From NCBI RefSeq assembly GCF_001954195.1, contig NZ_MBES01000068.1:62001-126000 (forward strand): a stretch of 64,000 bases of DNA, given 5' to 3'. The stretch comes from Mycobacterium sp. IS-1264 (GTDB lineage: Bacteria; Actinomycetota; Actinomycetes; Mycobacteriales; Mycobacteriaceae). Shown here one piece after another: positions 55,137 to 64,000 of the stretch. Made by a program: the position numbers and the translations under genes. The notes beneath the pieces were generated by a model that did not search any database, had not been told where the DNA came from, and saw nothing but the letters and a program-made list of their open reading frames with translations. Positions within the stretch are counted from its first letter, which is position 1. Each line of letters starts with the position of its first letter.

Positions 55137-56890
55137 GACTCCGGATGAAGCACGTTTTGCGTGGTGACGTGGACCGGGAACTCGTCGCCCGGCTCGGCCC
55201 ACGGCTGACGCGACAGCATGTCCTCGATGGTGACGTAGCCCGCCTCGATCAGTCCGGTCTTGGCGTCGAGGATGCGGTACCACTGTTTCTGGATGTGGAT
55301 CGGTTGGCCCTCCAGGACGATCACGCGAAGGTCGCCGTCCTCGAGGTGGCAGCGCCGCTGTACGGCTTCCAGCAACTGCTCGTTATGCAGATGACCCTCA
55401 CCGAAGTTCCACCCGACCAACGGCCCGGCGACCACCTCGCCCTCACGAATCTTGTAGTCGGCTTCGTTGTCGATCGCGCGGGGTAACAACGCGTTGAGCA
55501 CCCGGCCGTGGAGGTGCATCGCCCGGAACGCCGCGACCTTGTCGGCCATGATTTCGGCGGTCGCCGGGCCGTAGAGCTTGGCCAGCTGGTTGACGACGAG
55601 CGCAGAGCTCTTGACGACTTCGGCGTCGACCTTCTCCTCGATGCCCGCGCGGAAGCACCACACGCTGCAGGCCCAGTTGCCGGCGTAGTAGCGCATCGCG
55701 GGGAGGAACGAAACCTTCTCGGGGAACATGTTTCCCACGATCACGATGGCTACCACGACGACCATGAGCGCGAGCAGCAGCGGCGAGGAAAGGTCGGTGG
55801 CGTGGATCGCGGCGTAGTGCCCGAACAGGTAGAACAGCGAGAAGATGAAGAACACGTTCCACTCCAACGGGACTCCCATCGGGAGGTTGGAAATGATGTT
55901 GAGGTGGAAGATCACCATGAACCCGATGAGAAACCACCGCCACGGCTGATCGCCGGCGACGAACACCAGGACCGTCGGGACGATGAACTCCGCCGTGGTG
56001 CCGCCGACGTGGGCCATGAGTTTCGGAAGCAAGCTGGGCCGTAGGTCGTTGACGTGGTCGCGGTAGAGCAGGTGCTTGATCGGCAGGAACAGCTTGGGCC
56101 GCAGCAGCGCGTTGTTGCTCGTCATCACCGACACGACGTAGGGGAAGTGGTGGTTGAGCTTGGAGGTCGCCGCCCCCCACCAGAGCAGCAGCATGATGAT
56201 CTTGAACGCCGCGATTTGATCCGTGAACGGGAAAAAGAACACGAACAGTTTCAGCCAGTAGTGTTCCCCGCGCGCGGCCAGGAAGATGGTCTTGTCGCGC
56301 AGGCCCAGCAGCGCCAGCGCGACGATCGTGGGGATCACCACGACGGGGTTGATCAGGCCGACATCGCCGGCGCCCGTGACCGGCCCCCCGTGCCCGGGTG
56401 ACAGCAGCGCCCACACCGCGCCGATCAACACGATGGCATAGAGGGCGACGTCGACGAGAGTGCGGGAATCGCCGCGGGTGAGCGGAACCTTATCCGGCCA
56501 GGCCGGCAGTCGAATCGTGTTGGGCCGCAACCAATACAGAACTCCACCGATGGGAGGCATGAACCGTCCGGTCAGCGGGCCGGATCCGCAGCCCAGGCCC
56601 AGGACCTCGAACAGCAGCGTGAAGACGATCACCTTCTGATACACGATCGGTTGGGTCCACCAATCGCCGATGCGGCCCAGGCCGCCCAGGCCCGGGGTCA
56701 GCGAGATGATCGCGGCCGGGGCGGCGACATACACCGCGATCTTGAGCAGGTAGAGCAGATACACCGCATACGGTGTTCCGAAGCCGTGTTCCGCCCAATG
56801 CCGGGTGACGACCTGCAGCCGCGTTGCCCGTGGCAGGGTCGGCCACGTGTCGTGATCGACGTCCGGAAGCTCCGGTGACATGAATCCCAT
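55133..56890 (-). CDS. Polytopic membrane protein, DUF3556/Rv1431-type
   Basis: A 585-residue protein with roughly ten to twelve hydrophobic segments between residues 35 and 400 and a soluble C-terminal domain of about 170 residues. It matches the mycobacterial DUF3556 membrane family; hydrophobic segments with conserved RPNTIRLPAWPDK and SNNALLRPKLF loops are visible. Substrate unknown. ATG at 56890 (MGFMSPELPDVD) is preferred because GAGAGG lies 7 bases upstream; 12 more residues are possible. Coupled to the oxidoreductase gene by a 4-base overlap. Confidence 0.83.
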   Translation of the reverse strand: MGFMSPELPDVDHDTWPTLPRATRLQVVTRHWAEHGFGTPYAVYLLYLLKIAVYVAAPAAIISLTPGLGGLGRIGDWWTQPIVYQKVIVFTLLFEVLGLGCGSGPLTGRFMPPIGGVLYWLRPNTIRLPAWPDKVPLTRGDSRTLVDVALYAIVLIGAVWALLSPGHGGPVTGAGDVGLINPVVVIPTIVALALLGLRDKTIFLAARGEHYWLKLFVFFFPFTDQIAAFKIIMLLLWWGAATSKLNHHFPYVVSVMTSNNALLRPKLFLPIKHLLYRDHVNDLRPSLLPKLMAHVGGTTAEFIVPTVLVFVAGDQPWRWFLIGFMVIFHLNIISNLPMGVPLEWNVFFIFSLFYLFGHYAAIHATDLSSPLLLALMVVVVAIVIVGNMFPEKVSFLPAMRYYAGNWACSVWCFRAGIEEKVDAEVVKSSALVVNQLAKLYGPATAEIMADKVAAFRAMHLHGRVLNALLPRAIDNEADYKIREGEVVAGPLVGWNFGEGHLHNEQLLEAVQRRCHLEDGDLRVIVLEGQPIHIQKQWYRILDAKTGLIEAGYVTIEDMLSRQPWAEPGDEFPVHVTTQNVLHPES

Positions 56891-56934
56891 GGCTGGCCTC
56901 TCTGTCGCCGAAAACGGCTGCGGCAAGCGCTATT

Positions 56935-57339
56935 TCACCCGAACCGCTGGCGCAGCCCTTCGATCATCCCATCGAGTGATTGCCGTTCCTGTTCTTCGCC
57001 GCGCAGCATGTGCCGGAAGTTGGCGGCGCCTTCGGCGTCGCGGTTGGACTCGCAGACGGCGATCGCCTGGTGGTATCGGTCGATGCGATGCTGGCTGAGC
57101 CGCCGGCTCTGGGCGAGCAGGCGCAGGAAGTAGTCGGCCTGCCGGCGATCGGCCATCGCAGCCGCGGCCGCCGAAAAATCGGCATCGCGACTTCCGCGCC
57201 GGGATGGACGTGTCCGCCGGTCCAGCGCGGTGCCCGACCTGTGGGCAGCGACCGAGCGCGACGCGCGCTCGTCGGGCGAACCGGCGAAGTCCATCTGTTC
57301 TCTCAACTGGACGTTGGCGAAGGGACGGGGCGTAACCAT
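56935..57339 (-). CDS. Small hypothetical protein, helical
   Basis: A 134-residue frame with ATG at 57339. The first 50 residues are Arg/Ser-rich and probably disordered. The second half (from QADYFLRLLAQSRRLSQ on) is a charged helical region rich in Arg, Gln and Glu that could form a helical hairpin. No family recognised. It has a weak purine-rich site before the ATG and is divergent from the acyltransferase gene (104 bp). Kept because the C-terminal half reads like a real helical protein, but it may be spurious. Confidence 0.5.
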   Translation of the reverse strand: MVTPRPFANVQLREQMDFAGSPDERASRSVAAHRSGTALDRRTRPSRRGSRDADFSAAAAAMADRRQADYFLRLLAQSRRLSQHRIDRYHQAIAVCESNRDAEGAANFRHMLRGEEQERQSLDGMIEGLRQRFG

Positions 57340-57443
57340 ACCCTGCCCGGTGCCGCCCGGTCCACAAGCGGATTCCGGCCGCTCACACCGGGCTCGCTAC
57401 CATCGAGGAACCTCAGCGCGGCAAGGAAGCCTCAAGGAGAACC

Positions 57444-58244
57444 GTGAGCGACAACGACAGCGACGACATCGGCAAATTCGACCCTGGCACCACCCGGCGG
57501 TTGATGAGCGCGATGCGCCCGTTCTTGAAGACATATTTCCGGTCTGAGGTGCACGGGCTGGACGCGTTCCCGCCCGGTGGGGCGCTGGTCGTCGCGAATC
57601 ATTCCGGCGGCATGTTCCCGATGGACGTCCCGATCTTCAGCGTCGACTTCTACGAGAAGTTCGGCTACGACCGGCCGGTCTACACGCTCAGCCACGACAT
57701 CCTGTTCATGGGCCCGACGGCGCCGCTGTTCCGGCGCGCCGGCTACATCCGGGCCAACCCCGAGAACGCGGCCAAGGCGCTGCGGGCCGGCGGCGTGGTG
57801 GTCGTTTTTCCCGGCGGCGACTACGACGCCTACCGGCCCACGCTGGCGGAGAACGTCATCGACTTCAACGGCCGCAAGGGCTACGTCCGCACGGCGATCG
57901 AGGCCGGCGTGCCCATCGTCCCGGCCGTGTCCATCGGCGGGCAGGAGACCCAGCTCTATCTGTCCCGCGGCACCTGGCTGGCCGAACGGCTGGGTATCAA
58001 GCGGCTGCTGCGCAGCGCCATCATGCCGGTTTCGTTCGGTTTCCCATTCGGGTTCAGCGCCGTGATCCCGCCCAACCTGCCGCTGCCCAGCAAGCTCGTG
58101 ATGCAACTGCTGGAACCGATCGACATCGCCGCGCAATTCGGCGAGGACCCGGACGTCGACGAGGTCGACGAGCACGTCCGGTCGGTCATGCAGGACGGCC
58201 TGACCACGCTCGCGTCCGGCCGCCGCTTCCCGATTCTGGGCTGA
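57444..58244 (+). CDS. PlsC-like acyltransferase, Rv1428c-type
   Basis: A 266-residue LPLAT-family protein with the catalytic box NHSGGMFPMD near residue 52, the GPT/FRRAGYIRAN substrate region near 90, and the VFPGGDYD motif near 120. It would move an acyl chain from CoA or ACP to a lipid hydroxyl. GTG start preceded by AAGGAGA. Followed after 3 bases by fadD12 and then lipO: an acyl-activating, acyl-transferring and lipolytic gene trio. Confidence 0.88.
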   Translation: MSDNDSDDIGKFDPGTTRRLMSAMRPFLKTYFRSEVHGLDAFPPGGALVVANHSGGMFPMDVPIFSVDFYEKFGYDRPVYTLSHDILFMGPTAPLFRRAGYIRANPENAAKALRAGGVVVVFPGGDYDAYRPTLAENVIDFNGRKGYVRTAIEAGVPIVPAVSIGGQETQLYLSRGTWLAERLGIKRLLRSAIMPVSFGFPFGFSAVIPPNLPLPSKLVMQLLEPIDIAAQFGEDPDVDEVDEHVRSVMQDGLTTLASGRRFPILG

Positions 58245-58247
58245 GCC

Positions 58248-59870
58248 ATGGCATCTCGTCTCAACCAGGCCCTCGGCATCATCACCACACTGAGGCGCGC
58301 CGGAATGATCGCGCCGATGCGGCCCGACCGCTACCTGAAGATCGCCGCCGCGATGCGTCGCGAGGGCCTGGGCATCACCGTGGGTTTCGCCAGCGCCGCG
58401 CAGCGCTGCCCGGACCGTCCCGGGCTGGTCGACGAGCTGGGCACGCTGACGTGGCGCGAGCTCGACGAAAACATCGACGCGCTGGCCGCGGCGCTGCAGA
58501 AGCTGCCCGGCGGCAGGGTCATCGGGATCATGTGCCGCAATCACCGGGGCTTCGTGGAATCGCTGGTGGCCGGCAATCGGATCGGCTCCGACATCCTGCT
58601 ACTCAACACGTCGTTCGCCGGGCCGGCGCTGGCCGACGTCGTCAACCGCGAAGGGGTCGACACCGTCATCTACGACGAGGAGTTCACCGAGACGGTGGAC
58701 CGCGCGCTGGCCGACAAGCCGGACGCCACCCGGATCCTGGCCTGGACCGACGGCCAGCACGAGTCGGCCTTGATAAAACTAGGGAAGCTCGTCGCCGATC
58801 ACGCCGGGCAGCGGCCCGAGCGCACCGGCCGCAAGGGCAGGATGATCTTGCTCACCTCCGGAACCACCGGAACACCCAAGGGCGCCAACCAGACTGGCGG
58901 CAACGCCGGGATCGGCACGCTCAAGGCGATCCTGGACCGCACGCCGTGGCGGGCCGAGGAGCCGATCGTGATCGTCGCGCCGATGTTTCACGCGTGGGGT
59001 TTTTCCCAGCTGGTGTTCGCCGCATCGATGGCCTGCACCGTGATCACCCGGCGCAAATTCGACCCGGAGGCCACGCTGGATCTCATCGACCGGCACCGGG
59101 CGACCGGCCTCGCGGTGGTCCCGGTGATGTTCGACCGCATCATGGACCTGCCCGACGAGGTACGAAACCGGTACAGCTGCAAGTCATTACGGTTCGCGGC
59201 GGCATCCGGTTCGCGGATGCGCCCGGATGTGGTGATCGCGTTCATGGACCAGTTCGGCGACGTGATTTACAACAACTACAACGCCACCGAGGCCGGCATG
59301 ATCGCCACCGCCACGCCGGAAGACCTGCGCGCCGCGCCGGACACCGCGGGCCGGCCCGCGGGCGGGACCGAAATCCGGATCCTGGACCCGGATTTCAACG
59401 AGGTGCCCACCGGCGAGGTGGGCAGCATCTACGTCCGCAACGACACCCAGTTCGAGGGGTACACCTCGGGCACCACCAAGGATTTCCACGCCGGGTTCAT
59501 GTCGTCGGGAGACGTCGGCTACCTCGACGAGGCCGGACGGCTGTTCGTCGTCGGCCGCGACGACGAGATGATCGTCTCCGGCGGCGAGAACGTCTACCCG
59601 ATCGAGGTGGAGAAGACGCTGGCGGCGCACCCCGACGTGGCGGAGGCCGCGGTGATCGGCGTCGACGACGAGCAGTACGGCCAGCGGCTGGCGGCGTTCG
59701 TGGTGCTGAGCCCGGGCGCGCAGGCCACCGCGGACACGCTCAAGCAACACGTGCGGGAGAACCTGGCCAACTACAAGGTGCCCCGCGAAATATCGGTCCT
59801 CGACGAGCTCCCCCGCGGCAGCACGGGCAAGATCCTGCGGGCCGAATTGCAATCGCGGGTCAGCGGCTGA
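58248..59870 (+). CDS. fadD12: Fatty-acid-CoA ligase / acyl-AMP synthetase (FadD12)
   Basis: A 540-residue ANL-superfamily enzyme with the AMP motif [14 protein letters not shown] near 200, YNNYNATEAGM near 340, SGDVGYLDE near 420 and the C-terminal catalytic lysine region STGKILR near 527. It activates fatty acids as acyl-adenylates, then acyl-CoA. ATG starts 3 bases after the acyltransferase gene; its stop overlaps the lipO start (TGATG). Confidence 0.93.
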   Translation: MASRLNQALGIITTLRRAGMIAPMRPDRYLKIAAAMRREGLGITVGFASAAQRCPDRPGLVDELGTLTWRELDENIDALAAALQKLPGGRVIGIMCRNHRGFVESLVAGNRIGSDILLLNTSFAGPALADVVNREGVDTVIYDEEFTETVDRALADKPDATRILAWTDGQHESALIKLGKLVADHAGQRPERTGRKGRMILLTSGTTGTPKGANQTGGNAGIGTLKAILDRTPWRAEEPIVIVAPMFHAWGFSQLVFAASMACTVITRRKFDPEATLDLIDRHRATGLAVVPVMFDRIMDLPDEVRNRYSCKSLRFAAASGSRMRPDVVIAFMDQFGDVIYNNYNATEAGMIATATPEDLRAAPDTAGRPAGGTEIRILDPDFNEVPTGEVGSIYVRNDTQFEGYTSGTTKDFHAGFMSSGDVGYLDEAGRLFVVGRDDEMIVSGGENVYPIEVEKTLAAHPDVAEAAVIGVDDEQYGQRLAAFVVLSPGAQATADTLKQHVRENLANYKVPREISVLDELPRGSTGKILRAELQSRVSG

Positions 59871-61135
59871 TGCGGTCGATGCTGAAGAAGCCGCGGCCAC
59901 TGGCCCGCGCCGCCATCGAATTCATCAACGCCGCCAACGGATTACGCCCGCTCGCCCGCAAGGGCTACCCCACCGTCGCGGTGTTCTGGTTCGGCTGGCC
60001 CACGTCGGAGGTGCCGGGCGTGTACTTCACCGCGTCGCTACTCGACGCGCTGCGCCGCGGCCGCCGCGGCGACTTCGCCGGGCGGCGGGGGAAGGCGGCG
60101 CTGGCCCTGACCGCCGCGTCCTGGGCGATCCTGGGGGTGATCCGCTGGCGCGGCGTCACCACCCCGGGCCCGGTGCTGGAGGCCGGGCTGCGCGAGCAAC
60201 TGGGAGCCGACTACGCCGAGGCGCTGGCCGAACTCCCGCAGACCGAGCCCAAGCGCCGCGGACGGCGCAACCTGCCGCTGGGCAACACCGTGGCCCGGCG
60301 GCGCTACGTCGAGAAGACGAACGTCGTGTCCTATGGGCCGCACGGCCGGGCGAACCTCGCCGACATCTGGCGCCGTCGCGACCTGCCCCGCGACGGCAAG
60401 GCGCCGGTGCTGGTGCAGGTGCCCGGCGGCGCCTGGGTGATCGGAATGCGCCGTCCCCAGGCCTATCCCCTGATGAGCCACCTGGCGGCCCGCGGCTGGG
60501 TGTGCGTGTCGGTCGGCTACCGGGTTTCCCCGATGCACACCTGGCCCGACCACATCGTCGACGTCAAGCGGGCGCTGGCCTGGGTCAAGGAGAACATCGC
60601 GCGATACGGCGGTGATCCCGACTTCGTCGCCATCACCGGCGGCTCCGCCGGCGGTCACCTGGCCGCGCTCGCGGCGCTGACGCCCAATGACCCCAAATTC
60701 CAGCCGGGCTTCGAAGACGCCGACACGTCGGTGGTTGCCGCGGTCCCGGTGTACGGGCGCTACGACTGGTTCTCCACCGAGGGCGAGGGCCGTCCCGAAT
60801 TCGTCCGATTGCTCGAAAAGTTCGTAGTGAAGCGAAAATTCGCCGACCACCGCGATATCTACGTCGACGCGTCGCCGATCCGGCGGCTGCGGGCCGACGC
60901 GCCGCCGTTCTTCGTCTTGCACGGCGCCGACGACTCCCTCATTCCGGTCGGCGAGGCACGCGAATTCGCCGAGGAACTGCGCGGGGTGTCGAAGTCGCCG
61001 GTGGCCTACGCCGAATTGCCCGGCGCCCAACACGGTTTCGACATCTTCGGCTCGCCGCGGGCGCATCAAGCCGCCGAGGCGGTGGCCCGGTTTCTGTCCT
61101 GGGTGTACGCGACCGCCTATCCGGGCCGCGACTAA
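59870..61135 (+). CDS. lipO: Alpha/beta-hydrolase, esterase LipO
   Basis: A 421-residue hormone-sensitive-lipase-like hydrolase. Catalytic Ser259 is in GGSAGG, Asp in HGADDSLIP and His in AQHGFD near the end. The oxyanion loop usually HGGG reads PGGAW here, a departure from the HSL consensus. An N-terminal region of about 130 residues with a hydrophobic helix precedes the hydrolase fold. It overlaps fadD12 by one base; a second ATG (MLKKPRPL) is possible. Its stop overlaps the stop of the next, opposing gene. Confidence 0.9.
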   Translation: MRSMLKKPRPLARAAIEFINAANGLRPLARKGYPTVAVFWFGWPTSEVPGVYFTASLLDALRRGRRGDFAGRRGKAALALTAASWAILGVIRWRGVTTPGPVLEAGLREQLGADYAEALAELPQTEPKRRGRRNLPLGNTVARRRYVEKTNVVSYGPHGRANLADIWRRRDLPRDGKAPVLVQVPGGAWVIGMRRPQAYPLMSHLAARGWVCVSVGYRVSPMHTWPDHIVDVKRALAWVKENIARYGGDPDFVAITGGSAGGHLAALAALTPNDPKFQPGFEDADTSVVAAVPVYGRYDWFSTEGEGRPEFVRLLEKFVVKRKFADHRDIYVDASPIRRLRADAPPFFVLHGADDSLIPVGEAREFAEELRGVSKSPVAYAELPGAQHGFDIFGSPRAHQAAEAVARFLSWVYATAYPGRD

Positions 61136-62520
61136 GCCAGCGCCGCCGCTTTCTCGAGTTCGGTCAGCGCCGGCTCGATCGCGTCGGCCATATCGTCGAT
61201 GTCGTTGGCCACCTCGGGCGTGGTCACGAAGCCGAAGTCCAGGTAGTCGGTGTAGGAGAAGCAGGTGACGTTCAGGGCGATGTCCATGACCGGCGGGCCG
61301 AGCGGAACCAGCGAGTCGAGCTTGGCCCCCGCCATGTACAACGGGAACGGCGGCCCGGGGACATTGGACACAACCAGGTTGAGCGGAGCCAGGTTTCGCG
61401 ACAGGCCGGTGGCCGTGTAGGCACGCGCGGCCAGGTGCAGCAGCCCCGGCGGGGTGGTCTCGGTCAGCCCCATGATCTGATGCGCCGACAGCGCCTTGGC
61501 CATCCCCTTGGCGCTTTGCGTGCTTTCGTGGATGGCGCGCAGCCGCTCGCCCGGGTCGTCGATGTCGGTGGCCAGGGATGCGGTCATCGAGCTGATCTTG
61601 TTGCCGATCTCGTCCTTGTTCTCGTCGGTTCGAGTCGAGACGGGGATCTGCGCGATCAGCGGTTTGGTGGGCAGCTCACCACGTTTCTGCAAATATTCGC
61701 GTGCGGCGCCGGCGACCATGGCCAGCACGACATCGTTGAGCTTGACGTCGTACGCGTCCTTGACGGCCTTGGCCCGGGCCAGCTCGACGCGGCAGCCGGT
61801 GACCCGCCGGTGCGGCGACACCGGCGCGTTGAACCGGGTCTTGGGCGCCTCGAAGTAGCGCGGCGGCCGGCTGGCGATACCCAACGCGGCGACCTGCTGG
61901 CGCACCGTCTGCTCGACCAGCCGGGCGATGCGGAAGGGCGTCTTGACGCCGACGTTGATGAGCGCACCCACCGCGCGCCGCTCCAGCCCGGGAAGCTGGA
62001 AGCCCACCAGCGATCCGACCGTCTCCTGTTGCGGCGGACGGGGTTCCGGCGTGACGTCCAGAAGGATTTCACCCAACCCGGCACCCGACACCCCGTCGAC
62101 GATGGCGTGGTGCATCTTGGTCAGCGTGGCGATCCGGCCGCCTTCGACACCCTCGATGACCCACAGTTCCCACAGCGGCCGGGAGCGGTCCAGCTTGTAG
62201 GACATCAGCCGGCCCACCAGCTCCTCGAGCTCGCGCCGACTCCCCGGAGCGGGCACACCGATCCGGCGCACGTGGAAGTCGATGTCGAGTTCGGAATCCT
62301 CGACGAACCAGGGCCGGTCCAACCCGAGGGGCGCGCCGGTGACCCGCCAGCGCAACTGCGGGATCTCGGGCAGCCGCTCGATGAGCAGTTCGCGGAGGCG
62401 CTGAAAACTGTAGTCCGGCGCATCGCTGGGATCGCAGATCGCCAGCGCGCCCACATGCATATGCCAGCCCGACGTTTCGGCCGACCAGAACGCCGCATCA
62501 ACACTCGATAGCCGCTTCAT
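61132..62520 (-). CDS. WS/DGAT-family acyltransferase, Rv1425-type
   Basis: A 462-residue wax-ester synthase/diacylglycerol acyltransferase homologue. The catalytic HHAIVDG lies at 137-143, and the [12 protein letters not shown] and [15 protein letters not shown] motifs mark the second half. It joins acyl-CoA to diacylglycerol or an alcohol, making storage lipid, though some family members are inactive. ATG at 62520 is chosen because [12 protein letters not shown] is the conserved start. Its neighbours on the opposite strand handle acyl chains too. Confidence 0.92.
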   Translation of the reverse strand: MKRLSSVDAAFWSAETSGWHMHVGALAICDPSDAPDYSFQRLRELLIERLPEIPQLRWRVTGAPLGLDRPWFVEDSELDIDFHVRRIGVPAPGSRRELEELVGRLMSYKLDRSRPLWELWVIEGVEGGRIATLTKMHHAIVDGVSGAGLGEILLDVTPEPRPPQQETVGSLVGFQLPGLERRAVGALINVGVKTPFRIARLVEQTVRQQVAALGIASRPPRYFEAPKTRFNAPVSPHRRVTGCRVELARAKAVKDAYDVKLNDVVLAMVAGAAREYLQKRGELPTKPLIAQIPVSTRTDENKDEIGNKISSMTASLATDIDDPGERLRAIHESTQSAKGMAKALSAHQIMGLTETTPPGLLHLAARAYTATGLSRNLAPLNLVVSNVPGPPFPLYMAGAKLDSLVPLGPPVMDIALNVTCFSYTDYLDFGFVTTPEVANDIDDMADAIEPALTELEKAAALA

Positions 62521-62572
62521 GCGATGACCGTAGCCCTCCCCCACCCCTTGCGCCCAGCAATCCGCTGGTTAG

Positions 62573-63550
62573 CTAGGCATCTTCCAAAAGGTCTGGCGTT
62601 ACCGCCGACTCGGTGTCGGGGATGCCGTCGACCTTCGCCTTGCGGTCGGCCATCGAGAGCAATCGCCGAATACGGCCCGCCACAGCGTCTTTCGTCATCG
62701 GAGGGTCGGCCAGGCGGCCGAGCTCCTCGAGGGAAGCCTGCCGATGCTCGACACGCAGCTTGCCGGCCGACGCCAGATGGTCGGGGACGCTGTCGCCGAG
62801 TATCTCCAGTGCCCGCTCCACCCGCGCCGCCGCCGCGACCGCGGCCCGCGCCGAGCGGCGCAGGTTGGCGTCGTCGAAGTTGGCGAGGCGGTTGGCCGTC
62901 GCGCGCACCTCGCGACGCATCCTGCGCTCCTCCCAGATCAACCGGGTGTCCTGGGCGCCCATCCGCGTCAGCAGCGCGCCGATGGCCTCGCCGTCGCGCA
63001 CCACCACCCGATCGGCGCCACGCACCTCGCGCGCCTTCGCGCTGACGCCCAGCCGGCGGGCGGCGCCCACCAAAGCCAGCGCGGCCTCCGGGCCGGGGCA
63101 GCTGACCTCCAGCGCCGACGAGCGTCCGGGCTCGGTCAACGAGCCGTGCGCCAGGAAGGCTCCCCGCCACGCGGCTTCGGCGTCGGTGATGCTGCCGCCG
63201 ACCACCTGTGCGGGCAGACCCCGCACCGGACGACCCCGCATGTCGAGCAGGCCCGTCTGGCGTGCGAGCGCCTCACCGTCGTTGGCCACCCGGAGCACGT
63301 ACCGCGTGCTCTTGCGAATTCCGCTGGCCGACAACACATGTACGACGGCGTTGTAGCCGTAAAGATCGAAGATGTCCTTGCGCAGCCGCCGCGCGATGTT
63401 GCCCAGATCCACCTCGGCCTCGACCAGGACTCGCCCGCCAACGATGTGCAACCCACCGGCGAACCGCAACAGGGAGGTGACTTCCGCCCGACGCGCGCTG
63501 ACCGATTTCACGACCAGGCGGCTCAGCTCGTCCTTGACTTCGGTCGTCAT
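62573..63550 (-). CDS. whiA: Sporulation-type regulator WhiA
   Basis: A 325-residue WhiA: degenerate LAGLIDADG homing-endonuclease-like N-terminal domain (about 1-200) and a C-terminal helix-turn-helix domain (about 220-300, [23 protein letters not shown]). In actinobacteria WhiA controls cell division genes and works with WhiB-type proteins. ATG at 63550 is chosen: it gives a 4-base overlap with yvcK and the same length as the M. tuberculosis protein; a GTG two codons upstream is less likely. Confidence 0.95.
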   Translation of the reverse strand: MTTEVKDELSRLVVKSVSARRAEVTSLLRFAGGLHIVGGRVLVEAEVDLGNIARRLRKDIFDLYGYNAVVHVLSASGIRKSTRYVLRVANDGEALARQTGLLDMRGRPVRGLPAQVVGGSITDAEAAWRGAFLAHGSLTEPGRSSALEVSCPGPEAALALVGAARRLGVSAKAREVRGADRVVVRDGEAIGALLTRMGAQDTRLIWEERRMRREVRATANRLANFDDANLRRSARAAVAAAARVERALEILGDSVPDHLASAGKLRVEHRQASLEELGRLADPPMTKDAVAGRIRRLLSMADRKAKVDGIPDTESAVTPDLLEDA

Positions 63551-64000
63551 CGCCACGCGTCGTCACCCCTCGTATCGCTCTCGACCCGAATCTCCGCGGT
63601 GGTTCTCGACGAAGGCACTCCCGGGGCCCTGGGGCCCCCTCGGACCCCGTCCAGGGCCGCCGCGAGCTTGCCCGGGTCATGTAAAGGTCTACCAGGTGTG
63701 GCCACGTCGGCGAAGTGGACCTCGGCCTGCAGCAGCGTCGCGGTGCGGCGCAGCTGCTCGCGTTCCCGCTCACTCGGCACCCGCTCGGCGTCGATGATGA
63801 TGTCGTGGACGGTGAACCCGGGCGCATGCTGGGCGAGCACGTGCAGATGCCGCTCCACCGAGAATCCGGCCGTCTCCCCAGGCTCCGCGACCAGGTTGAG
63901 CACCAGGGCACGCCGCGCGCTGGTCCTGCGCAGCGCGGCGGCCAGGTCCGGCACCAGCACGTGCGGGATCACGCTGGTGAACCAGGAACCGGGGCCCAGC
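63547..64000 (-). CDS. yvcK: YvcK/CofD-like gluconeogenesis factor, C-terminal part only
   Basis: The last ~150 residues are present, from [21 protein letters not shown] to the stop at 63547; the gene continues beyond the window edge. The GPGSxxTS motif is the signature of YvcK (UPF0052/CofD family) proteins, which bind UDP-sugars and link carbon supply to cell-wall synthesis (CuvA in mycobacteria). It overlaps whiA by 4 bases; the rapZ-yvcK-whiA order is conserved in Gram-positive bacteria. Confidence 0.92.
   Translation of the reverse strand, partial: LGPGSWFTSVIPHVLVPDLAAALRRTSARRALVLNLVAEPGETAGFSVERHLHVLAQHAPGFTVHDIIIDAERVPSEREREQLRRTATLLQAEVHFADVATPGRPLHDPGKLAAALDGVRGGPRAPGVPSSRTTAEIRVESDTRGDDAWR

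Overview
The window is high-GC actinobacterial DNA from a mycobacterium. Gene content and order follow a stretch that in Mycobacterium tuberculosis H37Rv runs from fabG1 (Rv1483) down to the YvcK-like gene Rv1422; orthologue names and Rv numbers here come from memory of protein sequences and synteny, not from a search. Several genes found in that stretch of H37Rv are absent (PE_PGRS26/27/28/29, ctpD, Rv1482c, Rv1453, bisC). A ppc gene that I believe H37Rv lacks is present, sufB has no intein, and a large peptide synthetase gene has been added. This points to a slow-growing non-tuberculous mycobacterium, for example of the M. avium type, but the species cannot be fixed from the sequence.

Layout. 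1-6.5 kb (- strand): start of fabG1 with its promoter, then the moxR1/DUF58/VWA chaperone-type operon, the peptidoglycan endopeptidases ripA and ripB, and a membrane protein. 6.5-10.1 kb (+): acn and its TetR repressor acnR, with a candidate AcnR operator in front of acn. 10.1-13.3 kb (-): a tiny HTH protein, an ABC-F ATPase, echA12 and a thioredoxin. 13.4-16.9 kb (+): an acyl-CoA dehydrogenase and two tandem DUF5666 lipoprotein-like genes. 16.9-23.2 kb (-): the complete SUF iron-sulfur operon sufR-B-D-C-S-U-T, with 4-base overlaps at three of its junctions and a candidate SufR operator at its head. 23.2-27.7 kb (+): mptB, an ABC exporter pair and heme A synthase ctaA.

28.1-36.5 kb (+): a two-module non-ribosomal peptide synthetase (C-A-T-E-C-A-T-TE, about 2817 residues) lying between genes that are neighbours in H37Rv, followed 7 bp later by a frameshifted Rv1455-like gene. 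This is the main accessory feature and the best candidate for undescribed biology. 37.2-39.1 kb: qor and ctaB. 39.3-46.2 kb (+): the pentose-phosphate operon tkt-tal-zwf-opcA-pgl plus a small coiled-coil gene. 46.2-50.3 kb: a DUF4239 membrane protein, ppc, and a DUF732 exported protein, with a paired palindrome between the last two. 50.3-53.6 kb (-): gap-pgk-tpiA-secG. 53.7-57.3 kb (-): a phytoene-desaturase-like oxidoreductase, a DUF3556-type membrane protein and a small unknown. 57.4-61.1 kb (+): acyltransferase, fadD12, lipO. 61.1-64 kb (-): a WS/DGAT-like acyltransferase, whiA and the 3' part of yvcK.

Taken together the window holds central carbon metabolism (aconitase, lower glycolysis, pentose phosphate, PEP carboxylase), Fe-S and heme A supply for respiration, cell-wall remodelling and lipid handling. 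No tRNA, rRNA, CRISPR array, insertion sequence or integrase was seen. The only gene-free stretch longer than 300 bases is the 366 bp in front of the synthetase gene.
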